Below are positions 41,098 to 51,700 of a stretch of DNA of 64,000 bases, piece by piece. Numbering within the stretch: position 1 is the stretch's first letter; the number at the start of each line of letters is the position of its first letter. Below the pieces are notes generated by a model. That model was not told where the DNA came from and searched no databases. It saw nothing but the letters and a program-made list of their open reading frames with translations. The stretch comes from Paramarasmius palmivorus (lineage: Eukaryota; Basidiomycota; Agaricomycetes; Agaricales; Marasmiaceae): contig JAYKXP010000192.1 in the NCBI GenBank assembly GCA_037176845.1, forward strand, positions 16,656-80,655, given 5' to 3'. The translations under genes were made by a program, and so were the position numbers.

Positions 41098-42401
41098 ATG
41101 GCTCCTGCCAAAGAGGGGTCTATTTGGGTTCCAAACACTCTGGACATGATCAAACATGATGTATGTTTCAGTTACTTCAGCAAATTTGGTTCGATGGTGA
41201 ATTTCACGCTTCTGTTTTATGTCCTGGGTTGGAAGCCAGCCTATTTGAGTACCACATTCTATCCACACACCGTTATGGGCGTTTGGTGGTGGCATTTCCC
41301 AGAACTTCGGAATACACCAGGAATCGAAAAGATCATAGATGAACTTCGGTTTGATACAGTATATTCGCAGTCGATGAAACCTGTTGCTGGATGGCCGGAT
41401 GAAACTACGTCGGTATCGAAGTTTAAGGTATCAGGACTGGTTGATGAAACGAGACTTGAAGGAGGTCTTGTACGGTGGGTGAGAAAATCACGTCCCCAGT
41501 TAATTACGCTCAAGGATAGATGATAGTTTTACCCTCTTTTCCTTTAGATAACGTTGGCTGGAAGATGTGCCTGGATGATAGGCTCCAGCGCACTTTTATA
41601 TCGCAATCCTCTCGGGCTTTTGAACTTTTGGATGTCGAGGACTCGGAGATGAAGAATAAATTTTGTATGTTCCTTTCTTGTTGGCTTGGCATACGTGATA
41701 AAGTATTGAATCCTTCAGTTATTGTCAGCGGCGCAGCGTTCCTGGCGAGGACACGGAGGTGGCGTGTTAAAACAGACACCCGCTCACTGGCGCCACAAAA
41801 TCTATACCTGTTCATAGACCTCTGCCCACGAACGTAGCGACATTTGAACAGTGGTGCTGCAGGTTCGATGACAGCTGCTTCTGGTCCTTTGACGAGAACG
41901 GGGAATCTGAGTGTCCCACGAGGGAACGTCGGCGTTGGGGACTGCCTTGGTTCGAAGCCGAATTAGCAACGCCTGGCCCTCGGTCATGGCTAGATGAAAC
42001 AGTCTATACACCTCTTCGGGAGTGGCAAATTGCTCGAGATTTTGACCCGAATACAGCTGACTGGGCGAAGAGCATGAGCTATCCGGAGCTAGAGATTATG
42101 GACCAACCAAATGATTCCGATCGATTCGAGGTCGTGGAAGGTATGGTTCTCTTTGAAGTCAATCATTCTCGAGGTGACAATCTATTTTAAACCTTCCGGA
42201 CCGTAGCCGGTTGTCGCTGTATCATCTGATACGGCAGGCTTCCAGTGGTCTCGGAATCGTAAACGTAATGCGCGGAACCCAGTTCTGGAGTCGAAAGAGT
42301 CAGGAAAAAGTGTTATAGGAATGCATAGGGCCAACAATAAAGGAGCTCGTAGGCTCTGGGAGTTAGCCATACGAGTTTTCCGTTCCACAGCTCATAATTA
42401 A
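41098..42401 (+). CDS. Multi-exon protein of unknown function
   Basis: Exons that join in frame: about 41548-41758, 41818-42140 and 42238-42401. A first exon begins at or before 41098 (MAPAKEGSIWVPNTLD) and its donor near 41490 is uncertain. Visible segments include a hydrophobic run NFTLLFYVLGWKPAYLSTTF, MGVWWWHFPELR, a Trp/acid-rich middle (FEQWCCRFDDSCFWSFDEN, LREWQIARDFDPN) and a basic C-terminus (WSRNRKRNARNP). I recognise no domain. It has no copy elsewhere in the window. Confidence 0.5.
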
Positions 42402-45004
42402 TCATGGCCCAATGCCACGGTCGTTGATCGACACAACGGACTACGTTACTAAGTGCAGATAGGTATTTGCGCAGTAATCATAAACGATTCGTCTGGATGG
42501 AGCATGGTTTGACTTTGAATTTCATGTATTATCCACTACATATATGCAGTGGACTACTAGACAAAGAACTCTGGTAGTCATCCAAGCGCTTGTTCAAGTT
42601 TCTTGACGCCCGCAAATCTAACTCCGTGATCGGTGCTTACAAAATCTAATCGCTTCTTTTTCGGATACATCGTTGTTGTGCGTTGTGAGTTGCTTTCTCT
42701 CGGTCTTGTGTTGGTTTTGTGTCGAGTACTGCTGAACTGAGCCAGGAAAATGTCTCTGAGCGGTGCTGTCCTGTCCTTTTGCCCCTTGGTATGGTCCAAA
42801 TGACGTGTTGTAGAAGGTCCGTTGAACAGACTCCACACATCAACACATCTCACCTATGCTCTTCCCTCCCGCTTTATAAGTCCATCTCCACCCCTCCAGA
42901 TTCTTCTTTGTATCCCTAGTATACAGCATCTCCACCGTCCCGCAGTTCACACAGCCGCTTTTGCTCCGCAGCCAACTCTACCCTCAACCACCTATTGATC
43001 ACCATCGTTTTTCGCGGAAACATTCGTTCATCAGCCTGTCCCCTCTCTTTCACCCCCCTCCCCACGAATATGAAGAAAAACACCAAAGAGCGCTACAAAA
43101 TGGATACGATTTCTCACCCTGTCATGTTTGATGTGATTTCACTCCCCTCTGTAGGCTACACTACTCTTCCCCTTCGGCACCTGGACTCACGGGTTGCGCC
43201 CGTCTAGGGTGCTATCACCCCTACGTGCCTACACTTTCATTGTCTTCCTCAAGGGCAGCCGAGTCGACGGGATCCAATCAGTCTTCAGCCCGAGGGGAAC
43301 GGCCTTATAGCAGGAGCAAAGGCATCAGGCCCTATATCTGTTTGAAGGCGCTATGGGGAGCTTGGGAGCACTTTTGAAATGGAAGGTTGGACAAGCGGGG
43401 CTAAGGGTTGCGTTGGCAGGGTAGAAGGACGATGGATGCATTCAAACCACCAGCACCTACACCCCGTATACGAATCGACTATCTTCACATTTCTGCTGCC
43501 GCAATTCCCCCAACCTCCCCTCGCAGACGATGACGAGTCGCTGGCGTACAATACACTTATACTCATCGCATACCCCTCGGCTCTCTAACTCCACCCACCC
43601 GGGCGTTACACAGGCCCACTCTCGTTTGACATGATTCACATCGCTATCCTCAAGGGTGATTAGTCGAAAGTCACTAATAGCCCGTAATGCAGCGTTTGGA
43701 GCGTTTGGAATGTTCGTGCGAAGTAGTTGGGTGTGTCTCTCGGGTTGTTCGGTACCAAACGTCTGTTTTCCACGACGTGCTTCTCGGTATAAGGTACGTC
43801 CCTGTATGAGAATCTACTTCCGCTAATAACACCGCTCGTCAGGGCTGCCATCACGAAGCAACAAACCAGCGTGAACCTTTGAAGCTCCTCCAAACGGCGC
43901 AAACTCGACCCTCCCGCTCACAGACATTTGAGTCCTTCTCTCTGATCCCTAAAGCACCGGGAAGGCTATCTTACTTGTCTCTCAAAGTCTCATCATGATT
44001 GCTTTTTCCCGTCTCTTCCTAGTTGCTGGCGAGCATCCCTAGCCCTAATCGCTAGGAACGCTCATAATCGGACATCTTCACCGTACAACCGCCTCTCGGA
44101 ACCATCGGGATAGCTTTAGAATGGTGTAATCTGGCCTCAGCAGATTGTTCTGAGGCTGTTGGCACCGTTGATGCGTCTTGCTGAGGAGGTGGTATGTTGG
44201 GCGTCAAACTCGGCGTTGTCGGAGCTCAGAAGCGCCCATCCCAAGGCCTACTTCTTTTCCTTTCCGTTCTCTCTAGTTCCCTCGTCATCGTTTATCAAGG
44301 ATAAATGGATGCTTTTGCAGATGAATTGGTGGACAATTTTGCGTTAGGAATACCATTATCGGTCTCGAAATACGATAATCGATGTTAGTGTTACGCCGAG
44401 CATACTACCTGTGCTCTCGGGGCTCAGTGTCTCATCACTGAATCCTCCTCATCAGCTCTGTTTTCGCAAACCTGCTTATAGCCTTAGGTGTGGGTTCTTC
44501 GATGATCTTGTGCTCATTGTGTTAGGTCTCCAAGTCAGAAATCGGTCCGTAACTTAAAATCAAACACGTTCTTATCGACATGAACCTCGAGTGGATGAGC
44601 GCTGAAGCAAGCGCAAGAATGTACTTGGACATAGGTGTAGGATGAACGATGTAAGTCATCAGCCACGACCTCAAGAGAGTGGTGGGAATCTCAGAATCTA
44701 TAAGGCACGATCCCCGGCGGGAAAGCACTCAGCGAGGCTGCACCTGTTTCTACCTTGGCGGTCAGTCCTCACGCTGAGATTTAGCTTGACTTTGTACTTA
44801 GCGTTTACTCATAGCACAAACGACATCGTATATTCAATTTCCCTTGGTTAGATATAAGTACATGGGTATATCTTACGGTGCGTATGAGCCAATTGCAACA
44901 ATGCTCACTCGATGCATGTGACTGACTAACTGTTGTTCTCATTACACCCATGAACGGGAACACCGGGCTGTGTTGGGATACTCTTGCTCTTGGTAGTTCC
45001 GAAT
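42402..45004. other. No recognised gene
   Basis: About 2.6 kb with short frames only (for example 43660-43902 minus and 44642-44851 plus). None has a domain, a paralogue or a convincing splice plan. From about 44.9 kb the sequence enters the duplicated family B upstream region. Confidence 0.5.
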
Positions 45005-45136
45005 ATGTCGCATTCTGAAATGGCTCAACTCCAAAATGACAAGGGGCCGGAACTATTTTTGCCGTCGAATAACAAGAGGTTCTCACCTACACCAAAGAAG
45101 ATTTGGTTACGATGTCAAGCATTGGACTGGCATTAG
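45005..45136 (+). CDS. Small conserved frame (43 aa) upstream of family B gene 3
   Basis: Counterpart of 12855-12956. It keeps MSHSEMA and DKGPELFLPSNNKRFSP and runs ten codons longer (ending ALDWH). It lies about 755 bp before the family B ATG. Many differences between the two copies are silent within the conserved block. Confidence 0.35.
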   Translation: MSHSEMAQLQNDKGPELFLPSNNKRFSPTPKKIWLRCQALDWH

Positions 45137-45639
45137 ATTGGGATCATACGCCCATCTAAAGAGTCAAGACCGAAGATGACATGTATCATGTAGTAGGTAC
45201 TGTGTGCAATATCTAGATATGCATGGTTAGCTGATTTGCTACAGTATCGTCCCACCGGCCGCCATTCTGCTTTGACATATGAAATTTGTGGCTCATTTCC
45301 ATGGTTTCTACACAGCGACAAAGTAAATGGCCATGTCATACCCGACAAAGACGGAACGGGAAGAGGCGAATGGAGGAAGAGGTCGATAGGAATTGACCCA
45401 CGATGCTAGTTAGATACTAAATTGATAAGGGATACCTGGTCCTAGTATGCGATGGATTTCGCCGTCTTTGTTTACATCTCGGTCTGTATACATCCTTTTC
45501 CGTTATGCAAGCTAATTGTCCAAGGCCACCTCTTAACTGCTTTGACCTGTCGTCGCCTTGTATCGAAGGCCACGCAAGGTCGACATAGTGGCAAAGCTTC
45601 TGCATTCCACTTGGAAATGCCACAGGAAACGATATGGAA

Positions 45640-45646
45640 TATAAAT
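45640..45646 (+). promoter_or_regulatory. TATA box of family B gene 3
   Basis: TATAAAT about 115 bp before the ATG, after the conserved AATGCCACAGGAAACGAT. Confidence 0.5.
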
Positions 45647-45759
45647 CCTCATGCTCGAGCACTAGAAAGCACATTCACTCACTTCTGCACTTTCAACCCC
45701 TCAGCTTCTCATCACAACTTTAGCCTCTTAATCAGCTCTTCGACTCACTTAGTAGCAAC

Positions 45760-46668
45760 ATGAACGCCAACAACAACAACAACGGAAACAACGGCTACTT
45801 CCGCCCTGATGGGTACGTTTCCCACTCTGATGCTCGTTTCGCGTTGCTCATCATCGTCTCATTGCAGGTACACTAACCCGACACACCCACACGTTCAAGA
45901 CGAGCATCCTCGTGCTGCTCAGCCTAACGACAGGCATCCCGGGTATGCTCAACAACAGTATCCTGCTCAGGTGTAAGTATTCTCTTTTATCCCACATCTT
46001 TCTTTCGCTGACATTTAATTTCGTTACAGAATTCCGGATCCCCATATCATTCGAGGAAATGTGTGCCCCGAGTTGAATGTAGCGATGAACCACTGGAACG
46101 CTGCTGTCGCCGAGGATCGTCTGCAGAAGGCTCAGGCTGCTGCCTCACGCGGGTATGTTTTATTTATCATCTCTAACTTATGCGATTGCTCATATTCTCT
46201 GTTAAAGGTACACCAATCAGCGTACCGGTACGACTCAAGGTCCCGCGTGTCCCGAGTTGGGTGTAGCCATGCAACAGTGGAACTCTGCTGTTGCTGACGA
46301 TCGGTTCAGAGACGCCAATCGTCGTCTTCAGCAAGAAACTGGTCACGGCGCTGTGTACACTCAGCAACCACGAACCTACCCTCAGCAACAACACGCAAAT
46401 CCTTACCCGAAAGTCAAACAGGAGACTGGAGCTCCGGCTTACTACCCGCAACAGCAACACGCACCTGGGGCTTATCCGCACGTTCAGCAAGGCTCTAGTG
46501 GACAACGCACTCCCAGTAGCCGTACTGGTCGAGTTAAGGAGGAGGACGATGAGGCTGCTGCCAGGAGGTAAGCATGGTTTCTGTTTTGAGAAGTCAGTTC
46601 GACGTTCTGGTGGAGATGTTATTAGGGCTTTGGCTGGTTCTTCCTCTTCATCTCATCGTAGGAAGTAG
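45760..46668 (+). CDS. Family B protein 3: Pro/Gln-rich, unknown function
   Basis: Five exons are inferred: 45760-45812, 45868-45972, 46030-46152, 46208-46567 and 46626-46668, giving 227 residues. Internal exon lengths equal those of gene 1 (105, 123, 360 nt), and the two are close copies. It has an Asn-rich start and YFRPDG, two CPEL.VAM..WN.AVA.DR modules, KVKQETG and RVKEEDDE (both fit psi-K-x-E), and a basic HRRK end. It lies in a shortened cassette: the CytB-like and membrane-protein genes seen after family B gene 2 are missing here, and the type B Zn2Cys6 gene follows 1.07 kb downstream. Confidence 0.75.
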
Positions 46669-47504
46669 ATGGCGTCGATGGGCATGATTATTCATCAAGG
46701 AATCTGATCTGGAAAGGTTATTTAGCAACGGTTCATTGGTCTTTGCTTATTACGATATCACAACTTCACGACCTATGTATATGCTCCTTTTTCCTATGTT
46801 CCTATGCTCCCGTCATAAGATTCAAGAGAATGGAAAGGTGCTCATTGACCGCCGCCACCGGGACGAAGAGCTGTGCAAGTCTTTGATGCGAGAGGTGATA
46901 TGCATCACCGAGAATGCCTATTTCTGAACACCGATCAACCTCCACCAGAAGCACATTTGCCGATTTCTCTTCGTTGAATACAAGGGCAATAGAATACGGA
47001 TTGATTTTCATAATTTGTGGCAAAGATATTTTACTACAAGGCGGAGATTCAGGTTGGTGAGATTGCTTATCAGCTCAGGGCAGTATTTGCACCCGGGATG
47101 TTGGAGTTCAAATGCCCGGATGCAAGGTGGTCCCGGGATCCTTAATGTAGCCAACGTCGTGATGTATGCATTTGGCTAACGTCATCTTCGGACAGCGATA
47201 TAGCCACCGTGCGTCAATCTGCCAGACACCTTAGGAACTCCCGCATCGATGATATCGTACTGTGACTGGGTCACTAGCACCGATGACCGAACCCATTACA
47301 GTTACCATAAAATTCACAGATCTTTGTGAGCGTACTCGCATTGGTTTAACTTATAACTATATTGTCTTGCCTGCTCCTTACTCTTATTCCACTGTATTGG
47401 ACTTACATCCTGGCTGATCCGAGTGCTCCCAACTCATACGCCAAAGAGTCTACGCGCGCGGGGCTCTGAACACTGACCAAGTAACAATGTTTTCTGTCTG
47501 CAAT
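46669..47504. other. Fused duplicated flanks
   Basis: 46669-46815 matches the 3' flank of family B gene 1, and 46965-47270 matches the 3' flank of the membrane-protein gene at 37138-38519. Between them both the CytB-like and membrane-protein genes are gone, so this marks a deletion relative to the 33-40 kb cassette. Confidence 0.6.
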
Positions 47505-47650
47505 ACAGATTTTAATCATATCCGATGCGAAGGGTGGTTTTCACCGGTATGTGATGATAGATTCTTTTAATTTATACGGATGTCGACTGAATGTGACTCT
47601 TCAACTGTCAATGAACTGAGGTCATGCAATATATGGCAAGAGCGGCTTGT
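47505..47650 (+). promoter_or_regulatory. 146-bp block identical to upstream of type B Zn2Cys6 gene 1
   Basis: Identical to 39153-39298. One mismatch later the match resumes through the TGAAACA element. Confidence 0.7.
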
Positions 47651-47658
47651 CTTTGACA

Positions 47659-47702
47659 TGAAACATCGGCCGTTGCATCTCGTCCAAGAAGCTTCATATG
47701 AG
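47659..47702 (+). promoter_or_regulatory. Promoter of Zn2Cys6 gene B2: TGAAACA motif, weakened TATA
   Basis: TGAAACA at 47659-47665, 76 bp before the ATG. The TATA position reads CATATGAG (47695-47702) where copy B1 has CATATAAG, so core promoter strength may differ. Confidence 0.5.
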
Positions 47703-47740
47703 GTATTCTAATTATGTTACTGTAAACTCATTTTCACCCA

Positions 47741-48466
47741 ATGCGCACAAAATCTCGTCCAGCTAAACAACGACACGGACACCGCGCAATCAGAGCGTGT
47801 ACCAACTGCCGTCGCCGGAAGGCTAGATGTAAACATCGCCTGGGGCTCAGAGTTACAAGTAACTCTGATACTTGCGAGAGGTGTTCTGCGGCTGGTATTC
47901 CCTGCAAGTACCTACCAGTCAGCCATTCTCCTCCCCGAGCCTCATCTAGATCTCCATCACATGGACCAGAGATGTCACAATTTATGGCTCTTCCACAACC
48001 TCCTCTATCTTCTCTAGGATTAACGCTTGATCAGAGATTACTGGATTCCCACATATCACCACACCCGTCCACCGCACTTCAGAATTCTACGCAGCGTTCG
48101 CGCTGTAAGAGCCTCGATAACACCATGTTCACCGAATTCGTTTTGGAGCAGAGTCATCACTACTCAGAGCTTGTTCAGCACCTGCCACCAAACCAAACTC
48201 AATCCGACTGTTATCCGCGGGAGTCACAGGGAAGCCTGTACCATTCTACTCCCATATTCCAGCCACAGCATACACCGATGCAACCGGTATACCCTCCTCA
48301 AGACGGTTATGCCCAAAGACATCGTTTCCAATGTACTAGTAACACCACGTGGCCAATCGAATATCAACCGCAGATCATTGGGTGGACCACCCAGATAGGG
48401 TCCGTATTGTACTATCCCGTAAACCATCATTCTGTTGCCGAGAGATCATTGAAGATACTTGTTTAA
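47741..48466 (+). CDS. Zn(II)2Cys6 DNA-binding protein, type B copy 2
   Basis: A 241-residue single-exon protein starting MRTKSRPAKQRHGHR. Six cysteines lie at 20, 23, 30, 45, 48 and 55 (ACTNCRRRKARC, TCERC, IPC). It is co-linear with copy B1 through HLPPNQTQSDCYPR and QIIGWTTQIGSVL, with a small insertion (SLYHSTPIFQPQ) and a longer C-terminus. There is no visible fungal_trans domain. It follows a family B gene. Confidence 0.85.
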   Translation: MRTKSRPAKQRHGHRAIRACTNCRRRKARCKHRLGLRVTSNSDTCERCSAAGIPCKYLPVSHSPPRASSRSPSHGPEMSQFMALPQPPLSSLGLTLDQRLLDSHISPHPSTALQNSTQRSRCKSLDNTMFTEFVLEQSHHYSELVQHLPPNQTQSDCYPRESQGSLYHSTPIFQPQHTPMQPVYPPQDGYAQRHRFQCTSNTTWPIEYQPQIIGWTTQIGSVLYYPVNHHSVAERSLKILV

Positions 48467-49575
48467 TGATTCATTCATTGACGTAGAAGAGATTTATAAT
48501 AAATCATACATGATATTCATTTCGGTGAACGTTCAAATGTTCAGTGGCTATCTCTTGAGCGGAGCGATGTTGGGGCATGTCAGTTCATTACGTGAACCAT
48601 GCAACAAAGCAATATCGAGCCCCCATATTGCAACATCGGCGATTCCGGGCGCGCCCTCTTGGGCTTGGGTGCTGCTTTCAACGTCAATAATGCACTGATC
48701 CAACGGCACGACCAACGCTGAACAGTATGTAGAAGACACAGAAGGCTCATGCCGCGATGATCGCGCTCACTCACAACTGTCACTCACTTGATTATTGATT
48801 AAAGATCAAGGAACGTGTTTCCCTTACACGGGAAGATTTTACCTTGCGTTGATTGAGAAATACATCTGTAATTGAACTGGTGTGTTACCAACGGTGAGGA
48901 ATAATGAGCGAGTAACCCAAGTCTCGGTCCCGTGAATCAATGCTTCTACATACACGTCCATGTTTCGTGTTCTCGTGTCCTTCATCGACACCACTGAAGC
49001 ATCCGAGTGAGCTATATGCAATAACCTAGACTACGACGTGTTGATATACCCTTTGAGTTGATTTGAATATATATGGTCTTCATGCTCTGAGACAGACTGT
49101 GCCTAGCAGGTGTGGCGTGCACATCATGGGGCTGACGAGAAGGTAAAATCATGGTGATGCGCTCCAAGGGATATTCGTGGCGGGTATTGAATGTTACTAT
49201 CATCTAACCCGAGTTAAACTCGTAGCAAAGGAGTTGACAATGACTCCGCTAGACTTGAGAACTATGCGCATCAAAGAATATCGACATCCTCGTGTCCCAA
49301 AGTCATGGACCGCCCAACATCAACTTTACAGGTTCAGATTAAGATAGAAAATAACAAGAGAGGACCTGATGCTCCGACGGCAACAAGACGGCAACGGAAT
49401 TATTCCTCATTTGCTTGACTAAGCGTATTGCGTCTTTGACCCGAACATCACCGATACATCATCTCTCGTACGAGTTGGTATCAATTGGCTATACTGTCCG
49501 TAGTGATGGCAATTCTGTCTGTTATGCCTGTCGCCACCAGACGCTTACCAACATAGAACAGAACATGGTGACGTT
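48467..49575. other. Duplicated 3' flank of type B Zn2Cys6 gene 2
   Basis: 48467-49083 aligns with 40130-40795 without an open frame. 49084-49575 shows no gene. Confidence 0.55.
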
Positions 49576-49971
49576 TTGAGCTACATTTTCCTGGGATTGG
49601 ATCATTGGTATGAACTTCTCTGTCCCCTCCTTTCGGTTCTAAACTCATTGATGTCTAGCAAACGCATCCATCCAAAAACCGCCTCTCCCAATCCTTTCTC
49701 CGTGATATCCTCTGCACCATGTTCTCCAAAGGCATCGAACCCCATCATACAGATACCCGATTCGCTCTCCATCTCACTTATCGTTCTCAGGCCATCCTCA
49801 TGGCTAAACCATTCAACACTCACGATACACCAAGCAATTCAGAGCGCTGTTAACCAATCTCAGCCAATTCCCGCCACGTCAACGAGCACCGTTCTCATCC
49901 TTCTACCGCCAAGGACCTACTACCTACTTCAAACCGTTCACATCATCGACACAGCGATTTCATTAGGATGA
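49576..49971 (+). CDS. Possible gene fragment, unknown
   Basis: A 131-codon frame. Its second half (LTIHQAIQSAVNQ, TSTVLILLPPRTYYLLQTVHI) faintly resembles the start of parallel beta-helix proteins, but no downstream continuation was found and the start codon is TTG. It may be a broken remnant. Confidence 0.2.
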   Translation: MSYIFLGLDHWYELLCPLLSVLNSLMSSKRIHPKTASPNPFSVISSAPCSPKASNPIIQIPDSLSISLIVLRPSSWLNHSTLTIHQAIQSAVNQSQPIPATSTSTVLILLPPRTYYLLQTVHIIDTAISLG

Positions 49972-50229
49972 GGACCATGGACATTGGGCGGCTTCGGTGA
50001 GACACCCTTCTACTGCTTTAAAATGGCTTATTCCCTGTTTCCACTAATCGCTCGTGTTGGTAGTGGTTCAAATAATGGGGTATCGCTTTGGTCTCTTGTT
50101 TGAGGTCTACTGGGGCCATGTTAGCATTAAAAGAAATGGAATGTGTATAACGGAAATGGGGAAGAGGAATATTGCGGGATGAACGAAGAAAGACATAACA
50201 AAGATGCGGGAACGACATCAGAGTAGAAG

Positions 50230-51700
50230 CAGACATGCGGTAAGTGTGAAAAGGGGCAATTCAAACCAAGAGCGTGTACATACCTGACAACATTATCTGC
50301 AAGAACCCGCTTTACCGCCCAAATAGTTTACATATACGTTTGGTTTTCATGGTATTGGTGATGAAAAGTCTCGGGTACCGTGTGAGGACTGCAATCCGTT
50401 TGATTAGCACTCATCCGAGTAGTAGAGGATAATGAGACGAGGGTCGGAGTCGCCAAGAACACTCACAGTACATCAACGATTGATATTACCAGCCTTCGTG
50501 TCCTAGCGAACGCACGATTCTGCGGATGTGTCAACGGCTGGATCGCATTCCTTGTGGATGAATCTAACAAGGGGTGAGCCAAGGGAAGGATGAAAAGAGT
50601 AAGGGATTGAGGCATCACTCCCAACGAGATTTTCGCCGACACTATCCGATGACAACCTATGATAGCGGATGAACTATAGGCATCGAATGTCATAGGATGT
50701 CATTGGATGGTGTCGTTAACTTGCCGCCATTACTGACGCCATGCAATGACATGCAATGGTATCCGATGAGAACTTGAGATGCCTTTCCCGGGGCTTGTCC
50801 TTCTTGATCTCATACGTTTTCCATTAGATGTCATCAAATATCATCTATTTTCCTACGTACTGTACAATACAAGTTACTATCGACCAACTTTGTACTCTCG
50901 GCCAAATCCACCTATCTGATCTCCAAGCGCTCTATGAAATCCATGTCAGACAACACATCATCTCATGAGAGTTTGAAGCACTTATGCATTTCAGCTGGAA
51001 GAATCGCGCTGTCTGGGTGTGTCCGACCTAAAGTCACCTAATCCTGAAACACAAGGAATTCGAAGTCAGGCATGTACGTGGAAACGACGACTGTAGACGT
51101 ACTTTGTGTCACAGTGCACTGGAGGCCTTTAAGTTTCCTTCTTGCAGTCGCTGTACATAACCTAGACCAAGCGAACCCTATACGAAAAGTCGCTGTTAGT
51201 ACACGGGAAGCGGATTCAAGACGTGTAATACATACCTTGATCCTTGAGACCACTTTATAAACCTTCCCGAACTCCTACTGGATTAAAATCATCCCATCCA
51301 GCCGGACACGCTAGTTTGATAGAAGCTGGGCAGGAAGTCGCGGTGACGTGGCGGGGGGATGGTGGTGGTCGGGAAGCAAGGAATTGGGAAACAGCGGCAG
51401 AGTATAAGTGAAGGATTTTGGCAGGTTGCTGAAAACACGTGCAAACAGTGCACGGACCATGTAAAGAACGCTCAGCGCAGCAGTGAGCACGGTCTTGGGA
51501 ACAAGACTGACCTCAAGCTCAAGGGCATCTACGTATACATCAAATCTACAAAAGCTTTCGTTTGGTGAGTTGAAGATACAATGAGAACTTTGAATTCACG
51601 TTGGGCTCATAGGTTGTCATCGACCACATTGGCGGCTCATCCGAAGGCATTCGATGTCATCCAAAGTCATCGGATGGCATCAATTTTCCTTCGCGTGTAG
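50230..51700. other. ATGNCAT-rich region, no gene
   Basis: Two clusters of ATGTCAT/ATGACAT/ATGGCAT words lie at about 50690-50840 and 51640-51690. No coding region is convincing between them. Confidence 0.35.
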
